In this document: in pieces, positions 8,651 through 17,760 of the stretch
Position numbering within the stretch: position 1 is the stretch's first letter
Layout of the letters: each line of letters begins with the position of its first letter
NCBI RefSeq assembly: GCF_000236705.1
Contig: NC_016599.1
Location: 1,116,001 to 1,180,000, forward strand
Direction of reading: 5' to 3'
Length of the DNA stretch: 64,000 bases
DNA from: Owenweeksia hongkongensis DSM 17368
GTDB lineage: Bacteria; Bacteroidota; Bacteroidia; Flavobacteriales; Schleiferiaceae
Notes under the pieces: model-generated
What the model was told of the DNA's origin: nothing
Database searches by the model: none
Seen by the model: only the letters and a program-made list of their open reading frames with translations
Program-made: the position numbers and the translations under genes

Positions 8651-9514
8651 CTAGTTTTTGTTTAGTTTACTATGTACGATGAGCAAATCCGAAGGAAGTT
8701 CAGACAATATATATTCTAAATCATGGGTAAACATTCTATCCAAAAATCCAAGTTTGGTATCAGGGCTATTCATAACCAAAAGATCAGCACATTGTGATTC
8801 TGTAAAATGACTAATGGTGTACCCTTTTTTACCAAAAATGCACTTCTGCCCTACTTTAAGGCTTAGCTCAGATTCAATTTCTTTTAATATCCCTTGAATT
8901 CTTTTCTCTTCATTCTTTTCAATATTTTGTTTTGCACGGTTTGCCTTCTTTAGAGATAAGTCATCATCCACCTTTGTTCCTATTTTACTAGGATCTACTT
9001 CTTCTACGATCGTTAATTCTCTAGAGCCTAATCTAGTGGCAACCGATGCTGCAACTTTTATGGTATCAGCTGTTTTTGGATGATCGAGTCCATTTACCAC
9101 CACTTTGCCACAGGTACTTTGTAACTTATTGGGATGCGTAAGGAGCAAAATTGAGCAATCAGCACCTCTTACCAGTCTACGTGCCACGGAGCCCATATAA
9201 TATCTTAGTAGCCCCTCTCTAGGAACTGCACCTGCTATAATTAAATCAACCTGCTTTGATTTAGCTATCTCCAAAATAACACTGGCAGGCTCACCTTCTA
9301 CCCATACCAGTTCCACATTACCGAGCTGAACATCGCTACTTTTGATAATATCATTAAAACTCCTCTCATCTTCATCAGTCCTTTTTCCAACATGTATCAA
9401 AATCAACTTGTCTCCAAGCATAGATGTAATGCGCATCGATTCCAAAATATTGGCTTCTAGGTTAGGTGATTTAGCAATGGCCGTAGCAATTACTTTAAAA
9501 GGTTTACTTAGCAT
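8651..9514 (-). CDS. tandem universal stress protein (two UspA domains)
   Basis: 287 residues with two Usp domains: the first about 1-140, with VDLIIAGAVPREG and GSVARRLVRGADCSILLL, the second about 150-287, ending in ADLLVMNSP and SDLLIVHSKL. Such proteins are cytoplasmic, often bind nucleotides and rise under stress. The stop abuts the sulP start directly, so it is the first gene of a run usp-sulP-miaE-kinase-receiver without gaps. Usp domains with SulP transporters are a recurrent pairing in bacteria, suggesting regulation of anion uptake. Confidence 0.88.
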   Translation of the reverse strand: MLSKPFKVIATAIAKSPNLEANILESMRITSMLGDKLILIHVGKRTDEDERSFNDIIKSSDVQLGNVELVWVEGEPASVILEIAKSKQVDLIIAGAVPREGLLRYYMGSVARRLVRGADCSILLLTHPNKLQSTCGKVVVNGLDHPKTADTIKVAASVATRLGSRELTIVEEVDPSKIGTKVDDDLSLKKANRAKQNIEKNEEKRIQGILKEIESELSLKVGQKCIFGKKGYTISHFTESQCADLLVMNSPDTKLGFLDRMFTHDLEYILSELPSDLLIVHSKLNKN

Positions 9515-9607
9515 TTGAGTGCGTTTCTAAAGGTATAAACAAGGATAGTAAATTCTTTACAAGCACCTGTCAGACTTTTAATACATACTTCAGTTTAAAA
9601 CAAAAAA

Positions 9608-9634
9608 AGTCCCCGCAGCTATGCTACGGGGACT
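9608..9634 (-). terminator. terminator of the secreted beta-propeller gene
   Basis: AGTCCCCG / CGGGGACT 8-bp stem extended by AGC/GCT after one mismatch. On the minus strand it is followed by a run of seven T. It separates 9661-12957 from usp, which must have its own promoter in 9515-9607. Confidence 0.85.
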
Positions 9635-9660
9635 CTAAATATATTGATAACTCGTAAGCC

Positions 9661-12600
9661 CTATTGCTTGATAAACTTACCACTTATCACCTCGCTACCT
9701 TTGCTAAGAGTGATTACATAAGTTCCTTTTGCTAGGTTAGAAACTCCAACCTCAATATTATCTACATCTTTAGAAAGCTTATTGTAAGTAACGTTTTTCA
9801 TCAACTGTCCGCTGATATTTCTTATAGTTACAGTAACATCGGCACGAGACTCCAAAGCAAGGTCGATAAATATTTTATCGGTAGCCGGGTTAGGATAAAC
9901 ATTCAGCATTTTAGTAGCTTCAGCAACTTCTGATGGCTTCACTTCTTTTATGCCTATATAATCCTGTGTGCTTCCTGTTCTAAAAATACCTCTACCGTGA
10001 GTACCAGCATAAATAGCTCCCTCATAAAATCCTTCTTTAAAAGTAGGGTAAAGGTCGTATCTAATGGTTTGCTGCTGAATTAAGTCAAACACAGGAACAT
10101 TCGCCAAACCAGTATTTTCGGCTGTCCATGTAACAGATGCAGCACTAATATCATCTGTAGTATAAACTCCCATTTCAGTACCAATAACTACTTGCTTTCC
10201 TGTAGGATCATTAAAGTTAAAAGTAGACGCATATACAGGGAAGTCAGGCAAACCACTAAGATCTTTTTGAATCAAAACAGGTGCTGCGGCTGTAGCATTT
10301 CCACTGTAGTATACATGATCTGTACTTCCATAGTTACCCAAAGTAACAACAAGTTTATCCTTGTCAAACGGGTGAGTAGCAATGCTTGTAACTGCTCTCC
10401 CTCCTCCAAAATTTCTAATCATTGTTTTTTGCACCACTGAAGTACTAGCACGAGTAGAGTCAGTTCTATAGAAATCATCAATATCAGCGCTTGCAGAATC
10501 GCGGGCGTTACTCAAATTTGAAAATCTATAAACTCTACCACTACTGGTTCCTACATATAACACGTCACCATCACCCGAAACAGCCATACATTGAGGCAAT
10601 TCGCTTTGAGCCAAAGTTCCGATGTGGTACCACTCTGGAGTAGAAACTAAATTCGTCAACACATCTCTTGTCATCCAAATACCACCAGCATCATTAGGAT
10701 TTCCCGTAGGTGTATTTAGGGTGTTTGTTCTAAGACCAACAAAGAAAGCCGATTGCACCGCATCTTGAAAAAGAATTTCAGGATTGGTAACTGAATTTGC
10801 AGCTGAAGGCAAAGAATAGATTAAATCAATATCATTAGTTCTGCTTTTCACAATAATCTTGTCACCAGCATTGTAAGAAATAGGCAATCTAGCAACTACA
10901 TTATCATTTTTAACAATACTATCAAAGGACACTTTGAATTCTACTGTAGGCAAATTATTGTTAGAAGCATCAATGAAGTAATTTATAAAAGACCCACCTT
11001 TTAAAGAAGAGTTAACTCCAGATGCAACTAATTCACCATTTGCATCTACTGTTATACGTCTGCTACCAGCATCTAATGTAAAACCAAGTGAATCCAAAGT
11101 AGCTGTTGTATTAACTACCTCACCGTTTACAGTTGTTTTCTCAAAGCGAGGTGCAACAAAAGATCCTTCAAATACGCTATCACCACCGCCTGATCCGAAA
11201 TCGTTAACTAAGCTATCAGCAGAGAAAATAACACTATCAGTACTAGTAGGGTCATTCAATTTTTCCCAAAGAGTAAATGGCATAATAAAATCCGCAAAAG
11301 CATTACTTCCATTTCCGGCAACGCCATTGGGATCCATTCTATCAAAATCGTAAATTGATTCATAAGAATCTCCTCCATCAGTAGATCTTCCCATTACTCC
11401 ATACTGCATTTCCTTAAACATTACATCTTCATTCAGTTTAGACATGTCAGCATAACCACCGTCTCCATCTCTTACAGATCCGTTAAAGTTGACACCAGGA
11501 GTTCTAACACCTGATTCAGAATAATAATTGGCAGGATCAATAAAGATAGTTCCGTTATCCTGCGTGCCGCCCATTATTTCACCATTTGCTCCAACAGCAA
11601 TAGAGTAAAACTGAGTAGTTACAAAACCTTTAGAGATTGGATCCCAAGTCTCACCATTGTTCTTTGAGCGAAAAACACCACCGTCATTCAACGCAAACAC
11701 AAAATTCGGTTTAGTAGGATGCCATACTACATGGTGCATGTCTGCATGTACGTAGTATGGAAATCCTCCTCCACTACCCCCTATAGAAGCGGCAAGTTCC
11801 CATCCTCCTGAAAGTGTCCATTCCCAAAGAGTAACACCTCCAACCATGATTCGGTCTTTATTAGTTGCATCTACAGTTACAGCATTATCATAAGTACCTT
11901 GACCATTACCTTGAGCGCCATGTGGATTAAGATAAAAGTTTTGCTCACCAATTACAGTCCAATTGGCTCCACCATCAGTAGAACGGTACGCTTTATCAAA
12001 ATTGTTACTCGCAGTTGTTATAACATATACATAATTTGGATCCTGTGGAGAAACGGCAATACGAGAACGTCCACTGGTACGAGGTAATTCGTTTGGCTGT
12101 ATGCCTACCTGACTTTTAGATATCTCTGTAAATCCCCCTACTGTTCCATCAGACTTATAGAATCTATCTCCTATTTTTGCCCATACCCTTCCTTGACTAT
12201 CTATAGTCATATCAAGGGTAGCAGCACCAAAAGTATTTGCGGGATTTGCCCAAGTAACACCACCATCCTCACTAACTTGCACACCTGAATTTGTAGCAGC
12301 GTATACAAGGTTTGGATTATTAGGATCACATACAATTTTACCAATTGAAGCCCACGTAGTAGTTGAGGGTAAAACGGAAAAAGTATTACCACCATCAGTA
12401 CTCTTAAACATACCATCTCCAGCAATACCACCCGTTCCCACACCGTTGGCAAAATAATACATTCCTTCACCTGTACCATAGTAAATATCACCATTAGCTG
12501 CCTGCGCTATTGAAACCACAGCAAGGTTTTCCTGTAAATCGTTTATAGGAGCCCATGATGCACCAGCGTTTATGGTTTTAAATAAACCACCACTCACACC

Positions 12601-12957
12601 TCCAGCAAACATTATATCCGGGTTATCTTTATCAATCAAAAATGCACGTATTCTTCCACCAATATCATTTGGCCCCATATTTTCCCAAGTAAGACCGAGT
12701 GCACTTGTGCTTTTCTTAGAAGCAAATTGCCTTGCCTGAATTCTTGCATTCTCAACATCTTTTGGATCTATCTCACCTGTTTGTGGATTGGCTCTCATTC
12801 GGTGCAACCATTCGGCCGCGCCTTTATACCCATCCTTTGAGGCAGTAACTTCTCGCGGTGTATAATACTCTTTGGCACCTTGATTGGTATACACTGCCAG
12901 TGATAACAATACCAGCCCAAATCCAGCAAGGGAGCTATATAGTATTCCTTTTTTCAT
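9661..12957 (-). CDS. secreted beta-propeller (BNR/VPS10-like) protein with T9SS type A sorting domain
   Basis: 1098-residue exported protein. N-terminus has a signal-peptide-like hydrophobic stretch (LAGFGLVLLSLAVYT). Repeated Asp-box/BNR motifs such as STDGGNTF, SEDGGVTW, STDGGANW and SKNNGETW indicate beta-propellers of the sortilin/sialidase type, about residues 70-540, with a second propeller-like half around 780-980. The C-terminal 80 residues form a T9SS type A domain (LNVYPNPATDKIFIDL, ending GKFIKQ), so the protein should be released or anchored at the surface by the type IX system. No glycosidase catalytic residues can be confirmed; the substrate is unknown. Confidence 0.9.
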   Translation of the reverse strand: MKKGILYSSLAGFGLVLLSLAVYTNQGAKEYYTPREVTASKDGYKGAAEWLHRMRANPQTGEIDPKDVENARIQARQFASKKSTSALGLTWENMGPNDIGGRIRAFLIDKDNPDIMFAGGVSGGLFKTINAGASWAPINDLQENLAVVSIAQAANGDIYYGTGEGMYYFANGVGTGGIAGDGMFKSTDGGNTFSVLPSTTTWASIGKIVCDPNNPNLVYAATNSGVQVSEDGGVTWANPANTFGAATLDMTIDSQGRVWAKIGDRFYKSDGTVGGFTEISKSQVGIQPNELPRTSGRSRIAVSPQDPNYVYVITTASNNFDKAYRSTDGGANWTVIGEQNFYLNPHGAQGNGQGTYDNAVTVDATNKDRIMVGGVTLWEWTLSGGWELAASIGGSGGGFPYYVHADMHHVVWHPTKPNFVFALNDGGVFRSKNNGETWDPISKGFVTTQFYSIAVGANGEIMGGTQDNGTIFIDPANYYSESGVRTPGVNFNGSVRDGDGGYADMSKLNEDVMFKEMQYGVMGRSTDGGDSYESIYDFDRMDPNGVAGNGSNAFADFIMPFTLWEKLNDPTSTDSVIFSADSLVNDFGSGGGDSVFEGSFVAPRFEKTTVNGEVVNTTATLDSLGFTLDAGSRRITVDANGELVASGVNSSLKGGSFINYFIDASNNNLPTVEFKVSFDSIVKNDNVVARLPISYNAGDKIIVKSRTNDIDLIYSLPSAANSVTNPEILFQDAVQSAFFVGLRTNTLNTPTGNPNDAGGIWMTRDVLTNLVSTPEWYHIGTLAQSELPQCMAVSGDGDVLYVGTSSGRVYRFSNLSNARDSASADIDDFYRTDSTRASTSVVQKTMIRNFGGGRAVTSIATHPFDKDKLVVTLGNYGSTDHVYYSGNATAAAPVLIQKDLSGLPDFPVYASTFNFNDPTGKQVVIGTEMGVYTTDDISAASVTWTAENTGLANVPVFDLIQQQTIRYDLYPTFKEGFYEGAIYAGTHGRGIFRTGSTQDYIGIKEVKPSEVAEATKMLNVYPNPATDKIFIDLALESRADVTVTIRNISGQLMKNVTYNKLSKDVDNIEVGVSNLAKGTYVITLSKGSEVISGKFIKQ

Positions 12958-12993
12958 ATTTGATTATTTAAATCCTTGAGTTATCAATTTGTG

Positions 12994-13001
12994 CAAATAT
13001 A
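12994..13001 (-). promoter_or_regulatory. -7 promoter element of the beta-propeller gene
   Basis: On the minus strand TATATTTG, an exact TAnnTTTG match, 36 bp before the ATG at 12957. No convincing -33 TTG is seen, so the call rests on one element. Confidence 0.45.
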
Positions 13002-13028
13002 TCTATCTGCATTTAATTTTACATTAGC

Positions 13029-13907
13029 TTAAAACATATGTCTTTCGGCATGATATGAAGAACGAACCAATGGCCCACTTTCCACATACCTAAAACCCAT
13101 TTCCAAACCTATTTCTTTATATTCTTCAAACTGCTCAGGAGTTACAAATTCCTGAACAGGTAAATGTCCTGGTGTTGGCTGCAGGTATTGACCAAGTGTC
13201 ACAATATCTACATTTGCTTTACGCAAATCCGCCAACGATTCTATTACTTCTTCACGCTTCTCTCCTAGTCCAAGCATTATACCACTTTTAGTTCTTGGTA
13301 CTCCTGCTTCTTTCAAATAGCGCAATACTTCCAAACTTCTATCATACTGAGCCTGAATACGTACTTTACGGGTCAATCTCCGAACAGTTTCCATGTTGTG
13401 GCTTACTATTTCTGGAGCTACCTCTACTATACGATCAATGTTCACTGTCTCTCCTTTAAAATCAGGAATTAATGTTTCCATTGTTGTTCCCGGACTCATA
13501 CGCCTTACAGCCTGAACAGTTTCCTTCCATATAATAGAACCACCGTCTCTTAGGTCATCTCGATCTACAGAGGTAATCACACAATGTTTTACGCTCATCA
13601 ATTTCACCGAACGGGCAACTCTTTCGGGTTCGTCCCAATCTACAGTTTCAGGTCTTCCTGTTTTCACAGAACAAAAACCACAACTGCGCGTACACACATT
13701 TCCTAAAATCATAAAAGTGGCAGTACCCTCACCCCAGCACTCACCCATATTTGGGCAATTTCCGCTTTGGCAAATAGTATGCAAACCATAAGTATCTACC
13801 AGCTTTCTTACATTTCTGTAATTATTTCCGGTAGGTAATTTTACCCTCAGCCATTTAGGCTTTGGTTGTTTTATCTTCACATGGACTTTTTCAGCCGTCT
13901 CTATCAT
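13029..13907 (-). CDS. lipA: lipoyl synthase
   Basis: Radical SAM enzyme inserting two sulfurs into protein-bound octanoyl groups of E2 subunits and GcvH. 292 residues. The auxiliary cluster cysteines are in [12 protein letters not shown], the radical SAM cluster in CTRSCGFC, and the C-terminal Ser ligand of the auxiliary cluster is present in VRSSYHAE. The gene ends a run with the outer-membrane protein 13911-14669, three bases upstream, and ytxJ. LipB is not adjacent; the salvage ligase lplA lies at 57148-58137. Confidence 0.97.
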   Translation of the reverse strand: MIETAEKVHVKIKQPKPKWLRVKLPTGNNYRNVRKLVDTYGLHTICQSGNCPNMGECWGEGTATFMILGNVCTRSCGFCSVKTGRPETVDWDEPERVARSVKLMSVKHCVITSVDRDDLRDGGSIIWKETVQAVRRMSPGTTMETLIPDFKGETVNIDRIVEVAPEIVSHNMETVRRLTRKVRIQAQYDRSLEVLRYLKEAGVPRTKSGIMLGLGEKREEVIESLADLRKANVDIVTLGQYLQPTPGHLPVQEFVTPEQFEEYKEIGLEMGFRYVESGPLVRSSYHAERHMF

Positions 13908-13910
13908 CTC

Positions 13911-14669
13911 TTAATTTTTCCTGAATCCAAAATTGAAGGCTACATAAAACTGGAAAAAACCAGCCCAGTTAATATCTTCACCTCCATCCCTTTCATAAAA
14001 AATAGGCACCTCCCTAAAGTAATAGTCATAAATCACTCCTGCTTCCAGAGCGGTTACCTTCTTTTCAGAAACCTTGTAATCAAAGTTAAAACCCACCTTT
14101 CCATAAACACCTGGATAAAACTTCGTCTCACCGGTTCCCTTAAAAAAATTAGCCTCTCCTTGTACATTAGACTGCAAAGGGTCGCCAGGGTTGTATCGAA
14201 CAATCTCATTTCTTGAAATTGGTGCTGTTTCCGTGGTAACAACCACATAAACAGGCTTTAACAAACCCAACGAAAGTCCCCCACTAGTCACTAATGATAT
14301 GGAAACAGTACCCTTATCTGTCTTGTCAAACAGAATTTTTTCGCGAATATAACCACCTCGCAGAGAGAAAAAAGTATTTATACGATTATATACAAAACCA
14401 CGAGAAGTTCCATAGGATTGATTATTGGGAGTCTTTACTTCCTTTGGGTGTCGAAGTTTGGTTAATTCAATCTCCAACCCCTGCTTGGTATACCCATCAG
14501 TAAAGTTCATAAAACGAGCATTGATTGCATAGCCTCGGCTATGACCTGAAATACCAAAAGTTGTTTCTTTCTTAAAAACCTGCCTCCTAAAATCAGCAGA
14601 AGTTTCCAACTGCGCATAGGCACCGAAGGAAACCACAGAAAGAATTCCTATTAGTAATCGTTTTACCAT
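13911..14669 (-). CDS. predicted outer-membrane beta-barrel protein, unknown function
   Basis: 252 residues with signal peptide (KRLLIGILSVVSFGAYAQ). The rest alternates polar and hydrophobic residues in strands with aromatic belts, and ends in VAFNFGFRKN, typical for an outer-membrane barrel. A stretch rich in KETTFGISGHSRGYAINARF reads like the first strands. It lies between ytxJ (no gap) and lipA (3 bp gap), so it is co-transcribed with them. I do not recognise a family with a defined role. Confidence 0.7.
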   Translation of the reverse strand: MVKRLLIGILSVVSFGAYAQLETSADFRRQVFKKETTFGISGHSRGYAINARFMNFTDGYTKQGLEIELTKLRHPKEVKTPNNQSYGTSRGFVYNRINTFFSLRGGYIREKILFDKTDKGTVSISLVTSGGLSLGLLKPVYVVVTTETAPISRNEIVRYNPGDPLQSNVQGEANFFKGTGETKFYPGVYGKVGFNFDYKVSEKKVTALEAGVIYDYYFREVPIFYERDGGEDINWAGFFQFYVAFNFGFRKN

Positions 14670-15011
14670 TTACTTAATTTGCTCTTGTATATCTAAAGCA
14701 GAAATAGCATTATGTGAAGTGGTATATACACATTTGCCATCCCTTATTAATAAAACCTGCGGAGATTCATGTTGTACTCCAAACTGCTCGCTTACTTTAT
14801 TAGATATCTCGCGATAGCGGATTAAATCTAAGAAATATACAGGTAATGTTTCTTGCTCTACATCCCACCCTCTATTAAAGCGGCTAAGTGCCATGTTACT
14901 GATGGCGCATCGAGTACTATGTTTAAATATCAGAACACCATTCGGCAGTTCTTTAGATTTTTCAACGAGTTCTTCGAGTTGTGACTGTTCCTTTAGATCA
15001 ATATAATTCAT
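14670..15011 (-). CDS. ytxJ: bacillithiol system redox protein YtxJ (monothiol bacilliredoxin, BrxC-like)
   Basis: 113-residue thioredoxin-fold protein of the YtxJ/BrxC family, which removes bacillithiol from mixed disulfides on proteins. The active-site segment reads FKHSTRCAISNMA with a single Cys; the typical family motif is TxCPIS. The cis-Pro segment is HESPQVLLI. Its ATG overlaps the stop of the tiny lipoprotein gene 15011-15136 by one base (TAATG), so the two are translationally coupled. Together with bshB1 and ypdA in this window it indicates a bacillithiol-using organism. Confidence 0.88.
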   Translation of the reverse strand: MNYIDLKEQSQLEELVEKSKELPNGVLIFKHSTRCAISNMALSRFNRGWDVEQETLPVYFLDLIRYREISNKVSEQFGVQHESPQVLLIRDGKCVYTTSHNAISALDIQEQIK

Positions 15012-15136
15012 TACCCATTTGAGGCAGCTGCATCAGCAGTATTATATGAATATGCAGGACACTTTTCAGATCCACCACATGATTGAGCCAATACTCCTAC
15101 CGCTACAAGCGTTAATACTGCAATTACCTTTTTCAT
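15011..15136 (-). CDS. 41-residue lipoprotein, unknown function
   Basis: A short gene of 41 codons. It starts MKKVIAVLTLVAVG, has a lipobox VLAQSC with lipidated Cys20, and a mature part of only 22 residues containing CGGSEKCPAYSYNTAD. The mature peptide keeps a second Cys in a CPAY context. The stop shares its last base with the ytxJ start. Small CxxxxxCPA lipoproteins of this kind occur in Bacteroidota, but I know no assigned role. Coupling to ytxJ suggests a thiol-related function; that is inference. Confidence 0.8.
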   Translation of the reverse strand: MKKVIAVLTLVAVGVLAQSCGGSEKCPAYSYNTADAAASNG

Positions 15137-15170
15137 TATTATAATTTACTTAATGTTGACTATAAGCTTA

Positions 15171-15199
15171 CAAAGTTACTTATTTTGCTGGGTTTCAAA
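15171..15199 (-). promoter_or_regulatory. promoter of the lipoprotein-ytxJ unit
   Basis: On the minus strand the -7 element TAACTTTG (plus-strand 15171-15178) matches TAnnTTTG exactly; a TTTG (plus-strand CAAA 15196-15199) lies 17 bp upstream of it, slightly closer than the usual 19-21 bp. Confidence 0.55.
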
Positions 15200-15249
15200 C
15201 TTACCCTTACGCCCTAATATTAAAACCCTAAATAAAAGGAATTATTTTA

Positions 15250-15930
15250 ATGCCTAGTAAACAACCTGAAATACACGCCAGCTGGTATGATCAGCTCTCC
15301 AATGAATTCAACTCCGATTACTTTACTGAACTGAAGAGTTTTTTGATTTCAGAAAAGGCGGAACAAACCGTTTACCCACCTGGTTCAAAAATATTCTCTG
15401 CCTTCAACCATACTCCATTTACTTCTGTAAAAGTGGTTATACTAGGGCAAGATCCGTACCATGGTCCAGGACAAGCCAATGGGCTTTCTTTTTCTGTGTC
15501 TCCAGGTATTAAGTTACCACCTTCCTTAAAAAACATTTACAAAGAATTAGAGCAAGACTTAAAGCTACCATTACCCAACACTGGAGATCTCAGCAAATGG
15601 GCTGATCAAGGGGTATTACTTCTTAATGCAGTTCTTACTGTAAGACATAAACAGCCGAGCTCGCATCAGAAACGCGGATGGGAAACGTTTACAGATGCAG
15701 TGATCAAAAAAATATCTGACGAAAAAAAGGGGGTAGTGTTTCTTCTTTGGGGCAATTTTGCTCGTTCCAAAAAAGCCTTAATTGACAGCGGCAAACATCA
15801 TATTTTGGAGGCACCTCACCCCTCTCCTTTTTCGGCTCATACAGGTTTTTTTGGTTGTGGCCATTTCTCAAAAACCAATGAAATATTGGAAAAGCAAGGA
15901 CAAAAACCCATTGACTGGAAAGTTGACTAA
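15250..15930 (+). CDS. ung: uracil-DNA glycosylase, family 1
   Basis: Excises uracil from DNA to start base excision repair. 226 residues, normal for family 1. Motifs are complete: GQDPYHGPGQANGLSFSV with the catalytic Asp and the uracil-stacking region, LLLNAVLTV with the uracil-binding Asn, LLWGNFA, and the minor-groove loop HPSPFSAHTGFFGCGHFS with catalytic His. It reads away from the lipoprotein/ytxJ unit. Its 3' end overlaps the start region of the outer-membrane protein gene 15878-17599. Confidence 0.97.
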   Translation: MPSKQPEIHASWYDQLSNEFNSDYFTELKSFLISEKAEQTVYPPGSKIFSAFNHTPFTSVKVVILGQDPYHGPGQANGLSFSVSPGIKLPPSLKNIYKELEQDLKLPLPNTGDLSKWADQGVLLLNAVLTVRHKQPSSHQKRGWETFTDAVIKKISDEKKGVVFLLWGNFARSKKALIDSGKHHILEAPHPSPFSAHTGFFGCGHFSKTNEILEKQGQKPIDWKVD

Positions 15931-17599
15931 AATCCTTTTATACATACTATTCTTCTTTGGAGTTTACTGTGCACATGCGCAGCAACTTCGTATTTCATTT
16001 ACAGAAAAACCTCAGCCTGAAATAGCAAAAACTCTTCAAAATCTAGAAGGAAAATACCGGGATACTTTAGAACTTACTGGCAAAATACGGTCAGCGCAAG
16101 CATCGCTTTACTCTGCTGGTTATTTATTTTCGGAAAGTAAACTGAGCCGTAAAGACACTTTGGTTTTACTCACCATAAACCCCGGCCCGAGGACTATTCA
16201 AGCACAACCAGTACTTAAGCTGCCCAAAGGCTTCGCAATACCCGAACTCATCAATGCCAAGCTCAACTCTTTTGCAGCAAATGAAAAAAACCTAGAAACA
16301 CTAGTAGAGTATTATCTCACTTATTTGGAAAACAACGGGTACCCTTTTGCCTCTCTTAATTTTGAAGATTATTACATAGAAAATGACACCTTAAAAGGGA
16401 ATATTGCCGTTACCCCCGGGCCGCAAATTGTACTGGATAGCCTTGTAATAAAAGGTTTTGACAAATTCTCAAAAAACGTAATCCGTTATGATTTAGGTTA
16501 TAAAGAAGGTATGCTTTACAGCGAAAGCTTTTTGCGAAAGCTACCTGAACGCACCCAGCAGGTAGAATACCTGAATATGGTAAACCCACCAGCAGTAGCT
16601 TTTACTAAAGATGAAAACATTTTATTCCTCTACTTCGAGGAAGTAAAAAGCAATCAGATTGATGGTGTGATTGGTTTGAATACTGAAGAAAATGGCGATG
16701 TTAACCTCAATGGCGATATTCAGCTGCGCCTTCTTCATGTATTTAAAAAGGGAGAAGAATTTAACCTGCGCTGGCGCAGACCAGATGAAAGTGTTCAGAC
16801 TTTAAACTTTGACATGGAAATTCCATACCTCCTTAAAACGCCATTTTGGCTGGAAGCCAATCTTTCTATTTTCAGGCAGGACAGCAGCTTTGTAAATACA
16901 GATGTACAAGGATTGCTAAAATACCTCCTTGAAAGTGGTAGTTTTGTGAGTGGGGGTATTAATTATAAATCTTCAAATGTGCTCCAGGCTCTTTCTTCAG
17001 GGCAAAGCACTGGCGATTTTGGCTCTTTCAACACCGTGTTTTACAAACTTGGGTTAGAACTCAATAAAACCAATCGAGCACTTATTCCTACCAAAGGTTT
17101 TAAAGTGAAAACCTATGGCCTTACCGGAAAAAGAAAAACCAGTGAAACGCAGCAAAGACAATATAGCTGGCAAGTTTTCGGAAACTATTATTGGCCTCTA
17201 TTTTCCACAAAACACATTCTTAAAACAGGACTACAAACGCAAGCGCTTTTTGGTGAAAACCTATTTGTAAACGAACTCTATCGTATTGGTGGACTCAAGA
17301 CTTTGCGCGGCTTCAACGAACAAAGCATATATGCATCATCTTATGGAATTGGTACCTTGGAATATAGATACATGATAGGCAAATATGATTATCTCACTCT
17401 GTTTGGTGATTTTGCTTACGCAGAAAATAGAGCTGGGGACGCCTTTACCAGCAATTGGTTTACAGGACTTGGCGCAGGCATAAACTTTGAAACACGGGGT
17501 GGTATTTTCTCTTTATTTTACGCTATTGGCAAGGATGACCAAAACCCTTTTGACGTACGAACTTCTAAAATTCACTTTGGATACGTCAACCGTTTCTAG
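15878..17599 (+). CDS. Omp85/TamA-like outer-membrane protein (bacterial surface antigen)
   Basis: 573 residues if started at ATG 15878. A signal peptide (KILLYILFFFGVYCAHAQ) lies at about residues 18-35, so a TTG at 15923, just at the ung stop, is a credible alternative start. POTRA-like domains follow (for example AQASLYSAGYLF, YLENNGYPFASLNFED, VIKGFDKFSKNVI). The C-terminal half is a 16-strand barrel with the Omp85 signature GGLKTLRGFNEQSIYAS and ends in a Phe (HFGYVNRF). The role is likely insertion or export of outer-membrane proteins or lipids; the exact substrate is unknown. Confidence 0.85.
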   Translation: MKYWKSKDKNPLTGKLTKILLYILFFFGVYCAHAQQLRISFTEKPQPEIAKTLQNLEGKYRDTLELTGKIRSAQASLYSAGYLFSESKLSRKDTLVLLTINPGPRTIQAQPVLKLPKGFAIPELINAKLNSFAANEKNLETLVEYYLTYLENNGYPFASLNFEDYYIENDTLKGNIAVTPGPQIVLDSLVIKGFDKFSKNVIRYDLGYKEGMLYSESFLRKLPERTQQVEYLNMVNPPAVAFTKDENILFLYFEEVKSNQIDGVIGLNTEENGDVNLNGDIQLRLLHVFKKGEEFNLRWRRPDESVQTLNFDMEIPYLLKTPFWLEANLSIFRQDSSFVNTDVQGLLKYLLESGSFVSGGINYKSSNVLQALSSGQSTGDFGSFNTVFYKLGLELNKTNRALIPTKGFKVKTYGLTGKRKTSETQQRQYSWQVFGNYYWPLFSTKHILKTGLQTQALFGENLFVNELYRIGGLKTLRGFNEQSIYASSYGIGTLEYRYMIGKYDYLTLFGDFAYAENRAGDAFTSNWFTGLGAGINFETRGGIFSLFYAIGKDDQNPFDVRTSKIHFGYVNRF

Positions 17600-17684
17600 G
17601 CTTTCAACGTCCTTAATACTAGGACTCTTAGCTTTTCGTTGTTAATTTTTATCTTGTTGAATAAAGAATACCATTTGATTTCCG

Positions 17685-17713
17685 TTGCAAATGCAAGTCA
17701 TCCTTTAACTTTG
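17685..17713 (+). promoter_or_regulatory. promoter of the GWxTD lipoprotein gene
   Basis: TTG at 17685-17687 and TAACTTTG (exact TAnnTTTG) at 17706-17713 with an 18-bp spacer. The start site would be near 17720, about 40 nt before the ATG at 17761. Confidence 0.65.
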
Positions 17714-17760
17714 TACTCTGAGCTGAAATCATTTTTGATGAAACAGTAAAACTCTTTTTG

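Noticed and set aside
15782-15877. Earliest ATG of the Omp85-like frame inside ung
   Set aside because: The residues before 15878 are an out-of-frame reading of the ung active-site region; the signal peptide starts later.
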